Below are positions 24,886 to 33,746 of a stretch of 64,000 nt of DNA, one piece after another. Source of the DNA: Streptomyces sp. AC512_CC834 (lineage in GTDB: Bacteria > Actinomycetota > Actinomycetes > Streptomycetales > Streptomycetaceae). The position numbers and the translations under genes were made by a program. The stretch spans positions 703,882 through 767,881 of the forward strand of contig NZ_JAGMUO010000097.1 of assembly GCF_019049325.1 (NCBI RefSeq), read 5' to 3'. Each line of letters begins with the position of its first letter. The stretch's first letter is position 1. The notes beneath the pieces were generated by a model. The model was not told the origin of the DNA. It saw only the letters and a list, made by a program, of their open reading frames with translations, and searched no databases.

Positions 24886-25557
24886 TCAGGCCCGCAGCGC
24901 GTCCAGGCGGCCCTCGAGCTGGCCCAGCAGCCCTCCCAGGAGCGTCGCCAGCTCGCCCTGCCGGGGTCCGTCCACGCCGGACAGGACGGCGGACTCGTAG
25001 GCGAGCTGTTCGGGAAGGATGCCGTCGACGACGTCGCGTCCGGTGTCCGTGAGGCGGACGTGGGCGACCCGGCGGTCGCGGGTGTCTCCGCGCCGTTCGA
25101 CCAGACCTCGTTCGGTGAGCTGCTTGAGGCGCTTGGTGACGGCCGCTCCGGAGGAGAAGGTCTCGCGGGCCAGCTCGCCGGGGGTCAGCTCGTGCCCGGT
25201 GCGGCGCAGCGCGCCGAGCAGGTCGAACTCGGCGCGACTGAGGCCCGCGCGGCGCAGCGGGGCGTCCTCGGCCTGCTGGAGGAGGGCGGCGCAGCGGTTG
25301 ATGCGGCCGATGATCTCCATCGGCCCGGTGTCGAGGTCGGGGTGGACGGCCCGCCACTGGCGTACGACCGCGGCCACGGTGTCCCCGCCCTGTCCTTCGC
25401 CCGGTCCTTCGCCCGGTCCGTTGCTCGGTCCTTCGCCCGGTCCTTTGTCCGGTTCCCCGCCCGGCCCTCTGCCGGGTCCCTCCCTGCCGTCGTCGGCTTC
25501 GCTGTCGCCGGCTCCCGCGTCGCCCCCGGTCGCCGAGCCCCCGTCGGTTGCGGTCAT
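24886..25557 (-). CDS. MarR family regulator with a Gly/Pro/Glu-rich N-terminal linker
   Basis: 223 residues. The first 60 are low complexity, with GPGEGP-type repeats (about 28-58). The winged helix follows: FDLLGALRRTGHELTPGELA, then TFSSGAAVTKRLKQLTERGL and the wing RRGDTRDRRVAHVRLT. The ATG overlaps the stop of the FUSC transporter gene as ATGA, so it is translated with it. A palindrome in front of the operon fits MarR binding, so the protein probably represses its own operon and is released by an aromatic ligand. An internal start after the linker cannot be excluded. Confidence 0.92.
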   Translation of the reverse strand: MTATDGGSATGGDAGAGDSEADDGREGPGRGPGGEPDKGPGEGPSNGPGEGPGEGQGGDTVAAVVRQWRAVHPDLDTGPMEIIGRINRCAALLQQAEDAPLRRAGLSRAEFDLLGALRRTGHELTPGELARETFSSGAAVTKRLKQLTERGLVERRGDTRDRRVAHVRLTDTGRDVVDGILPEQLAYESAVLSGVDGPRQGELATLLGGLLGQLEGRLDALRA

Positions 25558-27275
25558 GGCCGTACGTCCTCCGTTCTCGTGCCCGTGTCCCGGTCCGCAC
25601 GCGCTGCCTGGCGTCGCACCGCCTCGGCGAGCGTACGGTGTCCCGACCGCTCGGCGAGCACGACCCTCTCCTGGGGCAGCGCGCGCCCCCACCATTCGCC
25701 GGCCGCCCCGTCGGCGGTGGCCCGCAGGTCGGTCAGCGCGGCGGCGAGGCTCCGGCCGGCGGCCTCCAGGGCGCCCGGGGCGGGTTCCCGCTCCGCCAGC
25801 AGGCGGGCGGCGCGCTCCCTGGCCAGGTCGGCCGCGGTCACCGCCTGTTCGACGCGGCTGCCGGCCCGCCGGTTGGTGACCGCGACTGCGGCCAGGAAGC
25901 CGACCAGGGCCCCGACGAGGGTGTCCACCACCCGCTCGGTGATCAGCTCTCCGGGTTCCTGGTAGCCGGCGAACTCGCTGACGAGCAGTGCCATCGGCGT
26001 CACGCAGACGCTGCCGAGCCAGTAGTTGCGGGTGATGAGGGCCTCGGCACCGAAGTTGAGGGCGAGGCAGAACAGGACGAGGAGCGCCTGCCCGAGGTGG
26101 GCGAGCGGGGCGATGGCGGCGAAGAGCAGCACCCCGGCGACGTTGCCGACCACGCGCTGCACGGCCCGGCTCCAGGTCAGGGTCATGTTGGCCTGGTAGA
26201 GCGCGGCGGCGGTGACCAGGGCCCAGTAGGGGCGGCCGATGCCGAGGGCGAGGGAGGCGTACCCGGCCAGCGCGCAGCCGAGGGCGGTGCGCGCGGCGAT
26301 CGGGGTCAGCGGGCCGAGCCGCTGCCACAGGGGCGCGGGACGGGCGGCGAGTTCGGCGTCCACGCCGAGGAGTTCGTCGGTGGCCCCCGGGGCGTCGCCG
26401 GTGCGGGGGATCCGGCCGGCGCCGCGCAGGGCGTGGGCCCAGGCACGCAGCGGCTCCGGATCGGTGTCGGCGGGGGCGGCCAGCGCGACCTCGGCGCGGA
26501 CGACGAGGCGCTCCAGGGCGTGCCGGGTGGTGGCGCGGGCGCCCGTCGCGGGGAGGGACAGCAGTGTCTGCCAGGCGGCCTGTACGGCGGCGTACCCGGC
26601 GGCGCGGGCGGGGTCGTGGGCGGGGGCGTGGCGGTCTCCGGTGCCGCGGTCGCCGGTGCCGCGGGTGGCGGCGTACGCGGCGGCGGCGTTCAGGGCCTGG
26701 GCGGTGGCCCGGCGCTCCGGGCCGTGCGGGCGGACCAGGGCGGGCGCCATGCCGACGAGCCAGGCCCAGACGCCCGCGGCGGCGCCCAGCGCCAGGTGGC
26801 CGGGGATCTGGCCGAGGGTCTGCGGGACGAAGAGGGCGGCGGAGCTGATGAAGGTCAGCACCACATTGCCGGGCGGGCCGACGCGGGTGGCGTCGCACAG
26901 GGCCTTCTGCACGGCGGCCATCAGGGCGCCGACGGTGACCAGGACGACGGCGTTGCGGGTGAGCGAGGCGGTGACCAGGGCGACGACGACTCCGCCGAGC
27001 ATGCCGAGCACCACCCATGCCAGGGTGCGGGCGCGGGCGGCGTAGGGGCGGTTGTGGGCGTAGAGCGCGCACAGGGACCCGGCCATCGTGTACATCGCCA
27101 GGTCGAGCCGGCCCAGCCCCAGCAGGAGCAGGTTGGGAGGGGCGACGGCGGCGACCGAACTCAGGGCGGGCTTGAACCAGATCTCGGAGGGCCGGCGCAG
27201 ACGCAGCACGCCTGCCAGGGACAGGCGTCGGCCAGGGCGTGGTGAGATGCCGGAGGTGGGGGTCGCACTGCTCAT
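25554..27275 (-). CDS. FUSC family aromatic-acid exporter-like membrane protein
   Basis: 573 residues. Two hydrophobic blocks of about five helices each (roughly 45-190 and 290-430) carry the FUSC signature; the second has LGCALAGYASLALGIGRPYWA and later TPMALLVSEFAGYQEP. Cytoplasmic helical regions separate and follow them. The fold matches the AaeB/FUSC group, which exports aromatic acids. It heads an operon with the overlapping MarR gene, and a MarR-type inverted repeat overlaps its promoter. The transported compound is unknown. Confidence 0.88.
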   Translation of the reverse strand: MSSATPTSGISPRPGRRLSLAGVLRLRRPSEIWFKPALSSVAAVAPPNLLLLGLGRLDLAMYTMAGSLCALYAHNRPYAARARTLAWVVLGMLGGVVVALVTASLTRNAVVLVTVGALMAAVQKALCDATRVGPPGNVVLTFISSAALFVPQTLGQIPGHLALGAAAGVWAWLVGMAPALVRPHGPERRATAQALNAAAAYAATRGTGDRGTGDRHAPAHDPARAAGYAAVQAAWQTLLSLPATGARATTRHALERLVVRAEVALAAPADTDPEPLRAWAHALRGAGRIPRTGDAPGATDELLGVDAELAARPAPLWQRLGPLTPIAARTALGCALAGYASLALGIGRPYWALVTAAALYQANMTLTWSRAVQRVVGNVAGVLLFAAIAPLAHLGQALLVLFCLALNFGAEALITRNYWLGSVCVTPMALLVSEFAGYQEPGELITERVVDTLVGALVGFLAAVAVTNRRAGSRVEQAVTAADLARERAARLLAEREPAPGALEAAGRSLAAALTDLRATADGAAGEWWGRALPQERVVLAERSGHRTLAEAVRRQAARADRDTGTRTEDVRP

Positions 27276-27284
27276 GGAATTATC

Positions 27285-27307
27285 TTAACAGGTGTTTTAC
27301 CTGTAAA
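27285..27307. promoter_or_regulatory. MarR-type operator of the FUSC-MarR operon
   Basis: TTAACAGGT-gtttt-ACCTGTAAA: 9-base arms, 8 of 9 complementary, ending 10 bases before the FUSC start codon. The length and spacing suit a MarR dimer, and binding would block translation-proximal promoter sequence. Confidence 0.75.
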
Positions 27308-27451
27308 CGATACCCTCGCACACCACACCGACCAGCGACGATCCGCCGCGCTCCCCCGAATACCCCCCGTGTACACCCTTGCGCTCGCGTGCGCGCCGCA
27401 TGGCCCGGGCAGTCCTTGACAGACCGTGGACCGCCGAACGGGGAGGTGCGT

Positions 27452-28063
27452 GTGCACGGACCGGCGTCGCTTGGATGGCTGCTGGTGGCCCTGTGCGCGG
27501 CGACCGGCGCCTACTGCCTGCTGCGGATGCGCAGCGGTGTCGAGGAGCAGCGTCGTGCCGCGGGCGGCGAGGCGCTCATGGGGTTCGGCATGGCCGCCAT
27601 GGCGGTTCCCGCGGCGGTGTTCACCCCGCCCGCGTGGGCTTGGCCCGCCTACGCGGTGGTGTTCGGGGCCGCCGGGCTGCGGTCGTTGTGGGCGCTGTGG
27701 GCGGCCAGGTCCGGACGCCACCATCTGCACCACCTCGTAGGAGCCGCGGCGATGGTCTACATGGCGGTGGTGATGGCCGGCTCCCCCGCCCACGCGCACG
27801 GGCACGGGCACGGGCACGGCACGTCGGGCACACCGGTGCTGACCGGGGCCCTGCTGCTCTACTTCACGGGGTACGTCCTGCTGACCGGTGTACGCCTGAT
27901 ACCCGTCGCCGCCGTAACCGGGGCCGGGGCCGGTCCGGTGCCCTCGCCCGCTCTCCCGGCCGGCGGCGGCCCCGCGGCCGGGTGGGGCGACCGACCGGAG
28001 CTGGCGCGGGTCTGCCGGCTCTCCATGGCGATCGGGATGCTGGCCATGCTGCTGCCCCTGTGA
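27452..28063 (+). CDS. DUF5134 family membrane protein
   Basis: 203 residues from GTG, with GGGAGG five bases upstream. About five to six hydrophobic helices are visible (roughly 5-20, 34-52, 55-72, 84-100, 115-135, 185-203). A His/Gly-rich stretch (HAHGHGHGHG, about 109-118) between helices could bind metal. It matches the actinobacterial DUF5134 membrane family, function unknown. It is divergent from the FUSC operon and precedes an M56-type peptidase gene. Confidence 0.75.
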   Translation: MHGPASLGWLLVALCAATGAYCLLRMRSGVEEQRRAAGGEALMGFGMAAMAVPAAVFTPPAWAWPAYAVVFGAAGLRSLWALWAARSGRHHLHHLVGAAAMVYMAVVMAGSPAHAHGHGHGHGTSGTPVLTGALLLYFTGYVLLTGVRLIPVAAVTGAGAGPVPSPALPAGGGPAAGWGDRPELARVCRLSMAIGMLAMLLPL

Positions 28064-28198
28064 CACCGGCGGCCGGACTCCCGTGCGGCTGCGTCCCCCG
28101 TCCGGCCTGCCCGGCGTGCGCGGGACGCAATCGTTGCCTGCGTCACTTTGCGCGTCGGCCCGTACTGCCGGCGGCGCCGCGCTCATAGGCTGCCCCCC

Positions 28199-29134
28199 AT
28201 GATTCTCCCCGCGGCACTGCTGCTGCTCGGCGCGCTGACCGCCGTGCTCGCCCCCAGGCTGCTCGCCCGGGCCGACTGGCCGGATCGCGAACCGGTGGTC
28301 GCGCTGTGGGTGTGGCAGTGCGCGGTGGCCGCGGTGATCGTGTGCTGCGCGCTGTCGATGACGTTCAGCGCGGCGGCGGCCTGGCACGCGGTGGGCGGGC
28401 CCGTCTTCGCGACCGCTCCCGGTCCGGTGGTCGAGGCCTACGCGCTCGGGACGTCCGGCCACTGGGCGGACATGACCGCCGTCACGCTGGCCTGCGGCGG
28501 GTTGTGGAGCGTCGCCATGCTGGCCCGGGAGGTCGTACGGGCCCGGTCCCGGCGTCGGAGCCGCAGGGCCGAACTGCTGCTGCGCGCTCCGGTGTTGCCC
28601 GGCGAGGTGCCCGGCTCGGACCCGCTCGTCGTGCTGGAGGGCGAGCGGCCCGAAGCCTGGTGGCTGCCCGGCACTCCCCCTCAGCTAGTCGTCACCACCG
28701 CCGCGTTGCGGCGCCTCAAGGGCCGGCAACTGGACGCGGTCGTCGCCCACGAGAAGGGGCACGCGCGGGCGCGGCACGACTGGCTGCTGCACTGCTCCGC
28801 CGCGCTGGCGGACGGTTTCCCGCAGGTTCCGGTCTTCGCCGCGTTCCGCGACGAGATGCACCGCCTGGTCGAACTCGCCGCCGACGACGTGGCCTCCCGC
28901 CGCTTCGGCCGGCTGACGACTGCCCTCGCCCTGGTCGAACTCAACGAGGACCGCGGCGTCTTCGGTCCGTGCCCGACCGCCCAGGCCCATGTCCCGCAGC
29001 GGGTCCACCGGTTGCTCACCCCGCCGAACCGGCTGACGGCGGCCCGGAGGCTGCGGCTGACGGCCGCGGCCGCGCTGGTACCGGTGGTTCCGGTTCTGGT
29101 GGCCTTCGCGCCGGGACTGCGCGCGTTGGGCTAG
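28199..29134 (+). CDS. M56/M48-type membrane zinc metallopeptidase
   Basis: 311 residues. N-terminal hydrophobic helices (about 2-20, 34-58, 85-110) are followed by a cytosolic or juxtamembrane peptidase region with the zinc motif HEKGH (about residue 183) in VVAHEKGHARARHDWLLH, and the third ligand in VELAADDVA about 35 residues later. A last hydrophobic helix closes the chain. Relatives include BlaR1/MecR1-like and HtpX-like proteases; this one lacks a penicillin-binding sensor. The partner it cleaves is unknown; no BlaI-type repressor is adjacent. Confidence 0.85.
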   Translation: MILPAALLLLGALTAVLAPRLLARADWPDREPVVALWVWQCAVAAVIVCCALSMTFSAAAAWHAVGGPVFATAPGPVVEAYALGTSGHWADMTAVTLACGGLWSVAMLAREVVRARSRRRSRRAELLLRAPVLPGEVPGSDPLVVLEGERPEAWWLPGTPPQLVVTTAALRRLKGRQLDAVVAHEKGHARARHDWLLHCSAALADGFPQVPVFAAFRDEMHRLVELAADDVASRRFGRLTTALALVELNEDRGVFGPCPTAQAHVPQRVHRLLTPPNRLTAARRLRLTAAAALVPVVPVLVAFAPGLRALG

Positions 29135-29190
29135 ACATGGGCCGGCCGCCGAATTGGCCCCGGAGCCTCCGGTTCGGCGAGTATCGCAGC

Positions 29191-29895
29191 ATGCAGACGC
29201 CGTCGGTCGACTCCCCGCCCACCCCGCCGCAGCCGCGCGGTGTCCTCCGCGTCACCTGGGTACTGGCCGTGTGCTCCGCGCTGGTGCTCACGCTGGTGGC
29301 CGTCGAGTGGCGCCCGTTGGTCCGGCTGGACGACGACATCGCCGGCACGACGCACCGCTGGGCGGTCGACGAGCCCGGCGTCACCCACGTCATGCGGATC
29401 CTCACCGACTGGGTGTGGGACACCTGGACGATGCGGCTGCTGTGCGCGGTGGTCGTGCTGTGGCTGTGGTGGCGGCGCAAAGACCGGTGGACGGCCGTGT
29501 GGCTGGGGGCGACCTGTCTGCTGGGCAGCCTCCTCCAGCAGGGCTTCAAAGCGGCGGTGGACCGCCCCCGTCCGGTCTGGCCAGACCCCGTGGACTCCGC
29601 GCACTACGCGGCCTTCCCTTCCGGGCACGCCATGACCGCGACGTTCGTGTGCGGCCTGCTGGTGTGGCTGCTCCACCACTACGGCGCCGGCCGCGATCCG
29701 CGCCGTATCGGCGTCGCCGTGGCCGTGGTCTCCGTGGCCGGCGTCGGGGTGACACGGGTGTGGCTCGGCGTCCACTGGGCCACGGACGTCCTCGGCGGCT
29801 GGCTCCTGGGCGCCCTGGTCGTGGCGCTCGCCGTACTGGTGCACCGGCGCAGGCGTCCACGAGCAGGGCTGCCTTCCGCCCGGCCGGAATCCTGA
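29191..29895 (+). CDS. PAP2 superfamily membrane phosphatase
   Basis: 234 residues with about five transmembrane segments. The three phosphatase motifs are in order: KAAVDRPRP (K-x6-RP, about residue 126), PSGHAMTA (about 147) and TRVWLGVHWATD (R-x5-H-x3-D, about 191). These enzymes remove phosphate from lipid phosphates such as undecaprenyl pyrophosphate or phosphatidate at the outer membrane face. It follows the peptidase by about 55 bases and may share its transcript. The C-terminus is a short basic tail. Confidence 0.92.
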   Translation: MQTPSVDSPPTPPQPRGVLRVTWVLAVCSALVLTLVAVEWRPLVRLDDDIAGTTHRWAVDEPGVTHVMRILTDWVWDTWTMRLLCAVVVLWLWWRRKDRWTAVWLGATCLLGSLLQQGFKAAVDRPRPVWPDPVDSAHYAAFPSGHAMTATFVCGLLVWLLHHYGAGRDPRRIGVAVAVVSVAGVGVTRVWLGVHWATDVLGGWLLGALVVALAVLVHRRRRPRAGLPSARPES

Positions 29896-29981
29896 CCGGA
29901 CCGCGACATCGCCTCCCGGGATCCGCCCCCGGCCGCCGTTCTGTTCGGCTTCCCCGAGACCCGGGACCCGAGACCCGAGAT

Positions 29982-30009
29982 CCCGGGCCCAAGGACATGG
30001 GCCCCGGGG
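29982..30009. terminator. Possible bidirectional terminator between converging genes
   Basis: CCCGGGCCCA-aggaca-TGGGCCCCGGGG forms a GC hairpin with one bulge, between the PAP2 gene and the convergent SDR gene. The surrounding 200 bases are otherwise low-complexity runs of ACCCG(A/G)G and hold no gene. Confidence 0.5.
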
Positions 30010-30121
30010 CCAGGGGCCCGGGGACCCGGAGCCAGGGGACACCGGCACCCCGCACGCGGCCCTCGCACATCTTGTGGCAGCCGGCCCGCTGCCGACCGGG
30101 CCGCTGCTCCCCGCCGAGCGG

Positions 30122-31105
30122 TCAGGCGCCGAGCAACCGTCCGCTCAACTCCCACAGGCGCCGGGCGGATTGCGGGTCGAGGGAGTGCGAGGCGGCGTCC
30201 GAGGGGATGCTGTCCGGCGTCACCGGCCGCTGTTCGTCATCCAGCGGCGCCACCTCGCTGTCCTTCAGATAGACGCCGCCGATGTCCGCCAGGAGCGGAC
30301 TCGCGGCCCCGAACACGATCGTCGCCGCGCCCTGCCGGGCCGTCTTCTTCCCGACCGCCGGGTCGATGACCGGCCGGCCGGCCTCGTCGATCAGGCCGGC
30401 CGCCCGCAGGCCCTCGTCACCCGCGGCGCTGTTGAGAGCCGTACCCACGACGATGCCCGGGTGGGCGGCATAGCCCCGAATGCCGTCCGCGGCCCAGCGG
30501 TTGTCGAGTGCGACGGCGAACAGGACGTTGGCGCACTTCGACTGGGCGTACGCCGTGTGGGGCGCGTAGTCGCCGGAGGCGAAGTGCGGGTCGTCCCAGC
30601 GGATGGTGGAGTAACGGTGGGCGCCGGAGGTGACATTGACGACCCGGGCGCCGTCGGCCGCGAGCAGGGCGGGCCGCAGGGCCAAGGTGAGCTGGAAGTG
30701 CCCGAGGTGGTTGACCGCGAACTGCACCTCGTAGCCGCGGTCGTCCACCTCGCGCTGCGCGGGCGCAGGTACGCCCGCGCAGTTGATCAGTGCGTGCAGC
30801 GGGCGTCCCGAGGCGTTCCAGCGGTCGGCGAACGCGTCGACCGAGGCCGCGTCGGCCAGGTCCAGCCGACCGGCCTGGACGCCTTCGATTCCGGCCACCG
30901 CCTCAAGGGCCCGGTCGGGGTTCCGGGCGCCGACGGTGACGGACGCCCCCCTCGCGGCCAGGGCGCGGGTCGCTTCGTGTCCGATGCCGGCATGGCCGCC
31001 GGTGATGACGACATTCCTGCCGGTCAGGTCGACGCCGGCGAGGACCTCGTCGGCGGTGGAGGCCGGGGTGAATCCCGAGCCGATGGGATGCTGCCGGTCA
31101 GTCAT
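30122..31105 (-). CDS. Short-chain dehydrogenase, retinol-dehydrogenase-like
   Basis: 327 residues. It has the classic SDR motif order: ITGGHAGIGHEATRAL (cofactor glycines), NCAGVPAP, VNHLGHFQLTLAL, the catalytic Ser in VTSGAHR, and YAQSKCANVLFAV (YxxxK). This arrangement fits the oxidoreductase group related to retinol dehydrogenases/protochlorophyllide reductase. It uses NADP or NAD; the substrate is unknown. GAGAGG precedes the ATG. It lies 86 bases downstream of the serine hydrolase gene and is probably co-transcribed with it. Confidence 0.9.
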   Translation of the reverse strand: MTDRQHPIGSGFTPASTADEVLAGVDLTGRNVVITGGHAGIGHEATRALAARGASVTVGARNPDRALEAVAGIEGVQAGRLDLADAASVDAFADRWNASGRPLHALINCAGVPAPAQREVDDRGYEVQFAVNHLGHFQLTLALRPALLAADGARVVNVTSGAHRYSTIRWDDPHFASGDYAPHTAYAQSKCANVLFAVALDNRWAADGIRGYAAHPGIVVGTALNSAAGDEGLRAAGLIDEAGRPVIDPAVGKKTARQGAATIVFGAASPLLADIGGVYLKDSEVAPLDDEQRPVTPDSIPSDAASHSLDPQSARRLWELSGRLLGA

Positions 31106-31191
31106 GAGACCGTTCCTCTCGTCGTACGGGTGCGGCACCCGGGTACGACCCGGATGCGGGGATGTCGCCAGGCCCCAGGCCCCAGGTGGGC

Positions 31192-32121
31192 CTACTTCGA
31201 CTCGATGCGCCCCACCGGGGCGGAGCCGGACAGCAGGGCGTCGCAGGCCCGCTGCCAGGCGTGCGCGTCGAGTCCGAGCGTGGTGGCGAGGTAGGCGGCG
31301 GTGAGGTGTCCGACGGCCGCGACGCGCTCGGGGTTCTCGTCGGTGGTCTCGGCGGCGTCGTAGCCGGCGATGCCGCCCAGCCCGTGCTCCGCGTCGAAGA
31401 CGGTGAGCAGGGTCTTGGGGCCGGGGGCGAGGGTGTAGGGGTCGGCGTGCCAGTCCGGGCCCACATCCGTGAAGTGACGGGAGTCGTCCTTGTCTCCGGC
31501 CACGACGAGCGCGGGGGTGATCATCGTGGAGAAGTCGACGGTCTTGAAGGCCGGCATCTGCTCGATCATGGACGCGTGGATGACGTCTCCCCGGCCCGGG
31601 GCGGCGAGTACGACGCCTGCCCTGATGCGAGGCTCCCGCAGACTCACCCGCTCGCCGCCGGCAGTGGGGTCGGTGAGCTGGGCGCCCAGCAGCAGGTTCG
31701 CGGTGAAGCCGCCGAGTGAGTGACCGGCGACGGCCACCCTGCCGTGGTCGATGCGCCCGGCGAGCTGCGGCACCGTGCTCTCGATCACGTCGAGGCGGTC
31801 GAGGACGTGGGTCATGTCCTGCGCGCGCGAGCGCCAGAAGAGGGGCGCTTCGGGGTCGTCGGAGACCTGATGCGCCAGTGTCCTGGAGGACAGGTGCGTG
31901 GGCTGGACGACGACGAACCCGGCCTGCGCCCAGAGGTTCGCCATCGGCGCGTAGCCGTTCAGCGAGGACAGGTTGTTCGAGCCTCCGTGGCCGTGGGAGA
32001 GCAGGATCACGGGGAGGCCGGTGCCCTGGGCGGGGGCGGTGACGCGGACCTGGAGGTCCACGGGCCGTCCCGCGACGGGAAGCACCACGGGGCTGAAGGA
32101 CAGCACTGGGTACGTGTTCAT
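31192..32121 (-). CDS. Alpha/beta-hydrolase (chlorophyllase/PAF-acetylhydrolase-like)
   Basis: 309 residues. The fold is shown by the oxyanion region LSHGHGGSNNLSSLNGYAPM, the nucleophile elbow GHSLGGF (Ser about 153), an acidic residue in VVAGDKDDSRHF and a late His in FDAEHGLGG. It is an ester or lipid hydrolase with no signal peptide. The gene is divergent from a TetR regulator across a 47-base inverted repeat, which strongly suggests that the TetR protein controls it, and with it the downstream SDR. Confidence 0.88.
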   Translation of the reverse strand: MNTYPVLSFSPVVLPVAGRPVDLQVRVTAPAQGTGLPVILLSHGHGGSNNLSSLNGYAPMANLWAQAGFVVVQPTHLSSRTLAHQVSDDPEAPLFWRSRAQDMTHVLDRLDVIESTVPQLAGRIDHGRVAVAGHSLGGFTANLLLGAQLTDPTAGGERVSLREPRIRAGVVLAAPGRGDVIHASMIEQMPAFKTVDFSTMITPALVVAGDKDDSRHFTDVGPDWHADPYTLAPGPKTLLTVFDAEHGLGGIAGYDAAETTDENPERVAAVGHLTAAYLATTLGLDAHAWQRACDALLSGSAPVGRIESK

Positions 32122-32202
32122 GAGGGGAGTCCTTTCCAGAGCCCGCCGTCCGGGGACAGGCAGGGCGGCTCGGCGCGGTCCGCGTCCGCGTGCGCTAACC
32201 TG

Positions 32203-32249
32203 AAAGCGGAACACGGCTCCATTTATTATGTGGAGCAGTGTTCCGCTTT
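32203..32249. promoter_or_regulatory. Very large inverted repeat, dual TetR operator
   Basis: Left arm AAAGCGGAACACGGCTCCA (32203-32221) and right arm TGGAGCAGTGTTCCGCTTT (32231-32249) are complementary at 18 of 19 positions around the AT-rich core TTTATTATG. Each arm is itself an imperfect palindrome (GGAgCA/TGtTCC type). The core can hold a -10 element (TATTAT). Confidence 0.85.
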
Positions 32250-32276
32250 GTCAAAGGGTGCCGGAGGGAACGCGTC

Positions 32277-32873
32277 ATGACCACGGAAGGCCCTGCCGGG
32301 CAGCCGCCGGCGAGGAGCAGGCGCGCCGACAGCCTGCGCAACCAGCAGGCTGTGATCACCGCTGCCGCGGAGGTGTTCCTCACCTCGGGTGTCGATGCGC
32401 CGATCCGCCGGATCGCCGCCAAAGCGGGCGTCGGGATGGGCACCGTCTACCGCCACTTCCCCACCCGGGCGGACCTCGTCACGGCCGTCTACAACCAGCA
32501 GATCGAAGACCTCGCCGCCGCCGGCCCCGCCCTGCTGGCCCGTACCGAGACACCGTTCGACGCGCTGAGCCAGTGGATCGACCTCTTCGTCGACTTCCTC
32601 GTCACCAAGCACGGCCTCGCCGATGCCCTGCAGTCGGACAGCGAGCGCTTCGCCGACCTGCACGCCCACTTCCTCGACCGGCTGTCGCCCGTCACCACCG
32701 AGCTGATCGACGCAGCGGTCGACGCCGGCGACATCCGGCCCGGGACACAGCCCTACGAGCTGATGCGCGGCATCGGCAACCTCTGCATAGGACGGGGAAG
32801 CGACCCCCGCTACGACCCCCGTCGCCTGATCGCGCTGCTCCTTCAAGGACTCCGCCGACCCGCCGCGTCCTGA
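32277..32873 (+). CDS. TetR family transcriptional regulator
   Basis: 198 residues. The N-terminal HTH (about 20-65) reads VITAAAEVFLTSGVDAPIRR then GVGMGTVYRHFPTRADLV. The C-terminal ligand domain is typical and unassigned. CGGAGGG sits before the ATG. It is divergent from the serine hydrolase gene, sharing a large dual operator that overlaps the promoter region of both, so self-repression and control of the hydrolase are likely. The inducer is unknown. Confidence 0.93.
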   Translation: MTTEGPAGQPPARSRRADSLRNQQAVITAAAEVFLTSGVDAPIRRIAAKAGVGMGTVYRHFPTRADLVTAVYNQQIEDLAAAGPALLARTETPFDALSQWIDLFVDFLVTKHGLADALQSDSERFADLHAHFLDRLSPVTTELIDAAVDAGDIRPGTQPYELMRGIGNLCIGRGSDPRYDPRRLIALLLQGLRRPAAS

Positions 32874-33021
32874 ACGGCCGACGGCGACGGAGTTCGAAGG
32901 GTACGTAGCCCGAGGCAACCACCGGGAGGTTCCGTCCGCCTCGGACGATCCCCCGTGTCGCCCGAGGCAGACGGTAGCCGGAGCGGACCCCTGGGGCCCG
33001 TCCGCCTGCGCCGAGTATAGT

Positions 33022-33034
33022 TGGCTGTCAGCCA
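33022..33034. promoter_or_regulatory. Palindromic operator in front of second TetR gene
   Basis: TGGCTG-T-CAGCCA, perfect 6-base arms, directly after a plausible -10 hexamer TATAGT (33016-33021). It lies 20 bases before the TetR ATG and would allow self-repression. Confidence 0.6.
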
Positions 33035-33053
33035 GTCAACGCAGGAGTACAGC

Positions 33054-33746
33054 ATGTCCCCGCGCAGCGCCTCGGTCAATGAAGAATTGCGGCGGCGCTC
33101 CAAGGAGCGGCTCCTGCAAGCCGCTGTGGAGCTGGTGGGCGAGCACGGGTACGACGCGACCACGCTGGGCGACATCGCCGACCGGGCGGGCTCGGCCCGC
33201 GGGCTCGTCTCGTACTACTTCCCCGGCAAGCGCCAGCTCGTGCAGTCCGCCGTGCACCGGTTGATGCACCGCACCCTGGAGGAGGCGCTGGAGCGCGAGC
33301 CGCGCACCACGGAGGGAGGCGAGCGGATGGCACGGGCCGTCGACGCGATCCTGGGGCTCGCCCGGGACCGGCCGGTGCTCATGCGCCAGCACATGGCGGG
33401 CCTGCTCCAGGCCGAGGTGGGCTTCGTACCGTGCCCGGAGCAGCGGCGGCTGGCGGAGCTGCTGCGGGACACGGTGGCCCGGCACGGCTCGAAGGACGTC
33501 GACCGCGACTACCCGATGCTGCGCGCGCTGCTGATGGGCGCCGTCTTCGCGGCCCTGGTGCCCGGAGTGCCGATGCCGGTGCCCCGGCTGCGCGCGGAGT
33601 TGTTCGAACGCTACCGGCTGGACTGGGACATGGGAGTCCCGCCGGACGCCGAGGCGCCCGACGGGACGACGTGCGACACGGACCTGTCGCGGTTCTTCGC
33701 GACCGGCGTGCTCGATCAACCGGACCGCACCGCTCAGTCGAAGTAG
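33054..33746 (+). CDS. TetR family transcriptional regulator
   Basis: 230 residues from ATG (MSPRSASVNEE) with GCAGGAG at good spacing. The HTH reads LLQAAVELVGEHGYDATTLG and ARGLVSYYFPGKRQLVQ. The ligand domain has an Asp/Glu-rich end. It converges on the LVIVD protein gene, and no obvious target gene is divergent, so it may regulate itself and distant genes. The stop codon of the LVIVD gene overlaps its last 13 bases. Confidence 0.92.
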   Translation: MSPRSASVNEELRRRSKERLLQAAVELVGEHGYDATTLGDIADRAGSARGLVSYYFPGKRQLVQSAVHRLMHRTLEEALEREPRTTEGGERMARAVDAILGLARDRPVLMRQHMAGLLQAEVGFVPCPEQRRLAELLRDTVARHGSKDVDRDYPMLRALLMGAVFAALVPGVPMPVPRLRAELFERYRLDWDMGVPPDAEAPDGTTCDTDLSRFFATGVLDQPDRTAQSK

